Positions 5,200 to 7,007 of a stretch of 7,007 nt of DNA are shown here, one piece after another. The notes below the pieces were generated by a model. The model searched no databases and was not told where the DNA came from. It saw only the letters and a program-made list of their open reading frames with translations. The stretch is from an uncultured Bacteroidota bacterium (lineage in GTDB: Bacteria > Bacteroidota > Bacteroidia > Flavobacteriales > Flavobacteriaceae). Each line of letters opens with the position of its first letter. The stretch's first letter is position 1. The stretch is taken from assembly GCA_903837025.1 (NCBI GenBank), contig CAILTC010000366.1, positions 1 to 7,007 on the forward strand, given 5' to 3'. A program made the translations under genes and the position numbers.

Positions 5200-5636
5200 T
5201 ATGAGTCTTTGCTATTTCTTTTTGGCAAAACCATAGTTGTCAGTTTACAAAGTGAAATTAAACTATTGTTCTCATCAACAATTCGAATTTCCCAAAGATG
5301 AATGCTTCGCCCTTTATGAATAATTTTTGCAGTTGCCGTTACAATTCCACTGCGTTTTGCTTTCACGTGATTTGCCGAAATTTCTATTCCACGAACCTCA
5401 CTAACTTCTGAATTTACAAACAAAAAAGAAGCCGCACTTCCTACGCTTTCAGCCAAAGCCACAGTAGCGCCACCATGCAACAATCCCATGGGTTGATGAA
5501 CGGATGAATTTACAGGCATTGTTGCCGTCAAAAAATCAGGACCAGCATCAACATACACAATATTTAGGGTTTGCATTAATGTGTTTTTCGAAATTTTATT
5601 GCAGTATTCCAGGATTTTTTCTTTGTCGAATGTCAT
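5199..5636 (-). CDS. Hotdog-fold acyl-CoA thioesterase, probable 1,4-dihydroxy-2-naphthoyl-CoA hydrolase
   Basis: Starting at the ATG at 5634-5636 the protein has 145 residues, normal for the PaaI/YdiI hotdog family. The core motif is HQPMGLLHGGATVALAES (47-64). As I recall for E. coli YdiI, the catalytic and binding residues are Gln48, His54, Glu63 and Ser67; this protein has Gln48, His54, Glu63 and Ser67 at the same numbers. The family hydrolyses aromatic acyl-CoA thioesters, and YdiI-type enzymes release DHNA in menaquinone synthesis. The one-base TAATG overlap with the isochorismate synthase gene implies translational coupling and supports that role. The reading frame stays open upstream to an ATG at 5729, but that would add 31 atypical residues. 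A perfect -7 element (5657-5664) also sits between the two candidates, so the inner start is preferred. A general PaaI-type phenylacetyl-CoA thioesterase remains possible. Confidence 0.85.
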   Translation of the reverse strand: MTFDKEKILEYCNKISKNTLMQTLNIVYVDAGPDFLTATMPVNSSVHQPMGLLHGGATVALAESVGSAASFLFVNSEVSEVRGIEISANHVKAKRSGIVTATAKIIHKGRSIHLWEIRIVDENNSLISLCKLTTMVLPKRNSKDS

Positions 5637-5656
5637 GTTTTTTTTCTTTAAAAGAG

Positions 5657-5664
5657 CAAATTTA
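5657..5664 (-). promoter_or_regulatory. Probable -7 element for the thioesterase-menF transcript
   Basis: The minus strand reads TAAATTTG here, a perfect TAnnTTTG. Candidate TTG -33 elements lie 16 bases (plus 5681-5683) and 24 bases (plus 5689-5691) upstream, each just outside the usual 17-23 range. Transcription would begin near 5651, leaving a leader of about 15 nt before the start at 5636. This rules against the upstream ATG at 5729 if the promoter is real. Confidence 0.5.
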
Positions 5665-5775
5665 TGCAAAAGATGAGATACAAAATAGCAATTATAATTC
5701 TTATTAACATTCAAAACTAAAAATCGCACTTCAATAGTATTAGATTTTTACTATTTTTACAAAAAATATAGTGTA

Positions 5776-7007
5776 ATGCGTCAGTTAACTTTTCTGTTTT
5801 TTATCGGAATAATCATTTCCTTTTCTTCATGCCGAACTGATTTTGCAACCATTCCAAGTAGTGGGAAATTAGGTTTTTCTAAAGACACAGTCTATTTAGA
5901 CACCGTTTTTAGCACTATAAGTTCAAGAACTTATACCTTAAAAGTATATAATCACAGCAAAAGCGACATTACAATTCCGAGTATAAAATTAGGAAAAGGG
6001 CTAGATTCAAAATACCGAATGACCGTAGATGGAATGCAAGGAAATCAAGGAAAATCTTTTGATAATGTAACGCTTTTAGCCAAAGATAGCCTGTATATTT
6101 TCATAGAAACTACTGCAAAAACTGCCGATGCTAACCCTACCGATTTTCTTTATACCGACCAAATTCAATTTGACAGCGGAACAAACCTTCAAAAAGTAGA
6201 ATTAGTCACGCTTATTCAGGATGCCATTTTACTTTATCCAAAACGATTTAGCGACGGCACAACCGAAACCCTTCCTATTGGTGATCAAAAAATTTATGGT
6301 TTTTACTTAAATCCAAATGATCCTGTAAACGGCAACCAACTCCATTTTACTAAGCAAAAAGCGTATGTAATTTATGGCTATGCCGCTGTTCCTTCTGGAA
6401 AAACCGCAATTTTTGACGCAGGTGCCAGAGTTTATTTTCACGCCAATTCAGGTTTGTTAGTAGGAGCAAATGCCTCCATTAATGTAAATGGAACCGTTTC
6501 CACTTCAACAAATCTTGAAAACGAAGTTGTTTTTCAAGGAGATCGTATCGAACCTGATTTTACAGATATTCCCGGACAATGGGGTTCTGTATGGCTTACA
6601 GATGGTAGCACCAACAACAATTTCAACCATTTGACAATAAAAAACGCAACTATCGGAATGTTCATTCAAAATAACGACGGAACGACGGTAAACCTAAAAA
6701 ACACCCAAATTTATAATTGTACTAATTATGGAATTTTGGCACAAACAGCCAAAATAAACGGAGAAAATATCGCTATTAATAATGCCGGATTAGCTGGTTT
6801 GGCATGTAATTATGGTGGGGATTATACTTTTACACAATGCACTTTCAACAACAATTGGAATAGCTCAAGTCAAGTAGCTGTGTCGATAAATAATTATCTT
6901 TTAGGATCCGTTCCGGAAGAAAAAGATCTTGTTGCGGCAACATTCAATAACTGTATTATTTATGGTAACTATTCAAACGAAATGATTATTAATAAAAAAG
7001 CAGGTAC
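5776..7007 (+). CDS. Lipoprotein with N-terminal beta-sandwich-like region and right-handed beta-helix-like region (3' end outside window)
   Basis: The frame is open from the ATG at 5776 to the window edge: 410 codons with no stop, so the gene is incomplete. The start encodes a lipoprotein signal, MRQLTFLFFIGIIISFSSC, with Cys19 as the lipidated residue. RTD follows the cysteine, with only one acidic residue, so a surface-export signal is not obvious. Residues about 31-150 (LGFSKDTVYLDTVF, then TYTLKVYNHSKSDITIPSI) look like an Ig-like or ASH-type beta domain. From about 205 onward, short repeated strands rich in G, N and I appear: ARVYFHANSGLLVGANASIN, GQWGSVWL (267-274), FNHLTIKNATIGMFIQNN and TQIYNCTNYGILAQ. 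This is typical of right-handed parallel beta-helix proteins. Catalytic residues cannot be identified. The gene is divergent from the thioesterase gene; TAGATTTT (5741-5748) is a weak -7 candidate. Function is unknown. Confidence 0.85.
   Translation, partial: MRQLTFLFFIGIIISFSSCRTDFATIPSSGKLGFSKDTVYLDTVFSTISSRTYTLKVYNHSKSDITIPSIKLGKGLDSKYRMTVDGMQGNQGKSFDNVTLLAKDSLYIFIETTAKTADANPTDFLYTDQIQFDSGTNLQKVELVTLIQDAILLYPKRFSDGTTETLPIGDQKIYGFYLNPNDPVNGNQLHFTKQKAYVIYGYAAVPSGKTAIFDAGARVYFHANSGLLVGANASINVNGTVSTSTNLENEVVFQGDRIEPDFTDIPGQWGSVWLTDGSTNNNFNHLTIKNATIGMFIQNNDGTTVNLKNTQIYNCTNYGILAQTAKINGENIAINNAGLAGLACNYGGDYTFTQCTFNNNWNSSSQVAVSINNYLLGSVPEEKDLVAATFNNCIIYGNYSNEMIINKKAG

Overview
The window looks like a stretch of chromosome from a Flavobacterium-like member of the Bacteroidota. 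The DNA is AT-rich. Several promoters fit the Bacteroidota form (TTG, a spacer, then TAnnTTTG) and Shine-Dalgarno sequences are absent or weak. The gene content also fits: a divergent rocD/Lrp pair, the bacillithiol gene bshB1, menaquinone genes, and exported proteins with signal peptides ending in FAQ or YSQ. Species-level assignment is not possible from reading alone.

Layout. Positions 1-188 (minus) hold the 5' end of an ornithine aminotransferase gene (rocD), which runs off the left edge. A 147-bp divergent spacer with a clear rocD promoter and nested dyads separates it from an Lrp/AsnC regulator (336-788, plus). Next is a 344-bp gene-free stretch dominated by a 189-bp element with 13-bp inverted ends. 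It is followed by a secreted dienelactone-hydrolase-family protein (1133-1906, plus), a long hairpin terminator, and a secreted M28 zinc peptidase (2046-3059, plus). Two facing terminators then separate this plus-strand block from a tRNA-His(GUG) gene (3161-3235, minus) with a textbook promoter. The minus-strand block that follows, read right to left, is a hotdog thioesterase (5636-5199), an isochorismate synthase (5199-4111, overlapping the thioesterase by one base) and bshB1 (4013-3297). Short tandem repeats fill the gap before bshB1. Divergent from the thioesterase is a lipoprotein gene (5776 to the right edge, plus) with an N-terminal beta-sandwich-like region and a beta-helix-like region; it is incomplete.

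How the genes fit together. The Lrp/AsnC protein is the natural candidate to sense an amino acid and control rocD from the shared spacer. Isochorismate synthase catalyses the first committed step of menaquinone synthesis, and the coupled thioesterase has the residues expected of a 1,4-dihydroxy-2-naphthoyl-CoA hydrolase, a later step. BshB1 makes the bacillithiol intermediate GlcN-malate. The two secreted hydrolases look like separate transcription units.

I found no phage, transposase, CRISPR, toxin-antitoxin or defence system. Most of the region is ordinary housekeeping and accessory metabolism. The parts that most deserve a second look are the intergenic repeats, the rocD/lrp control region and the uncharacterised lipoprotein.
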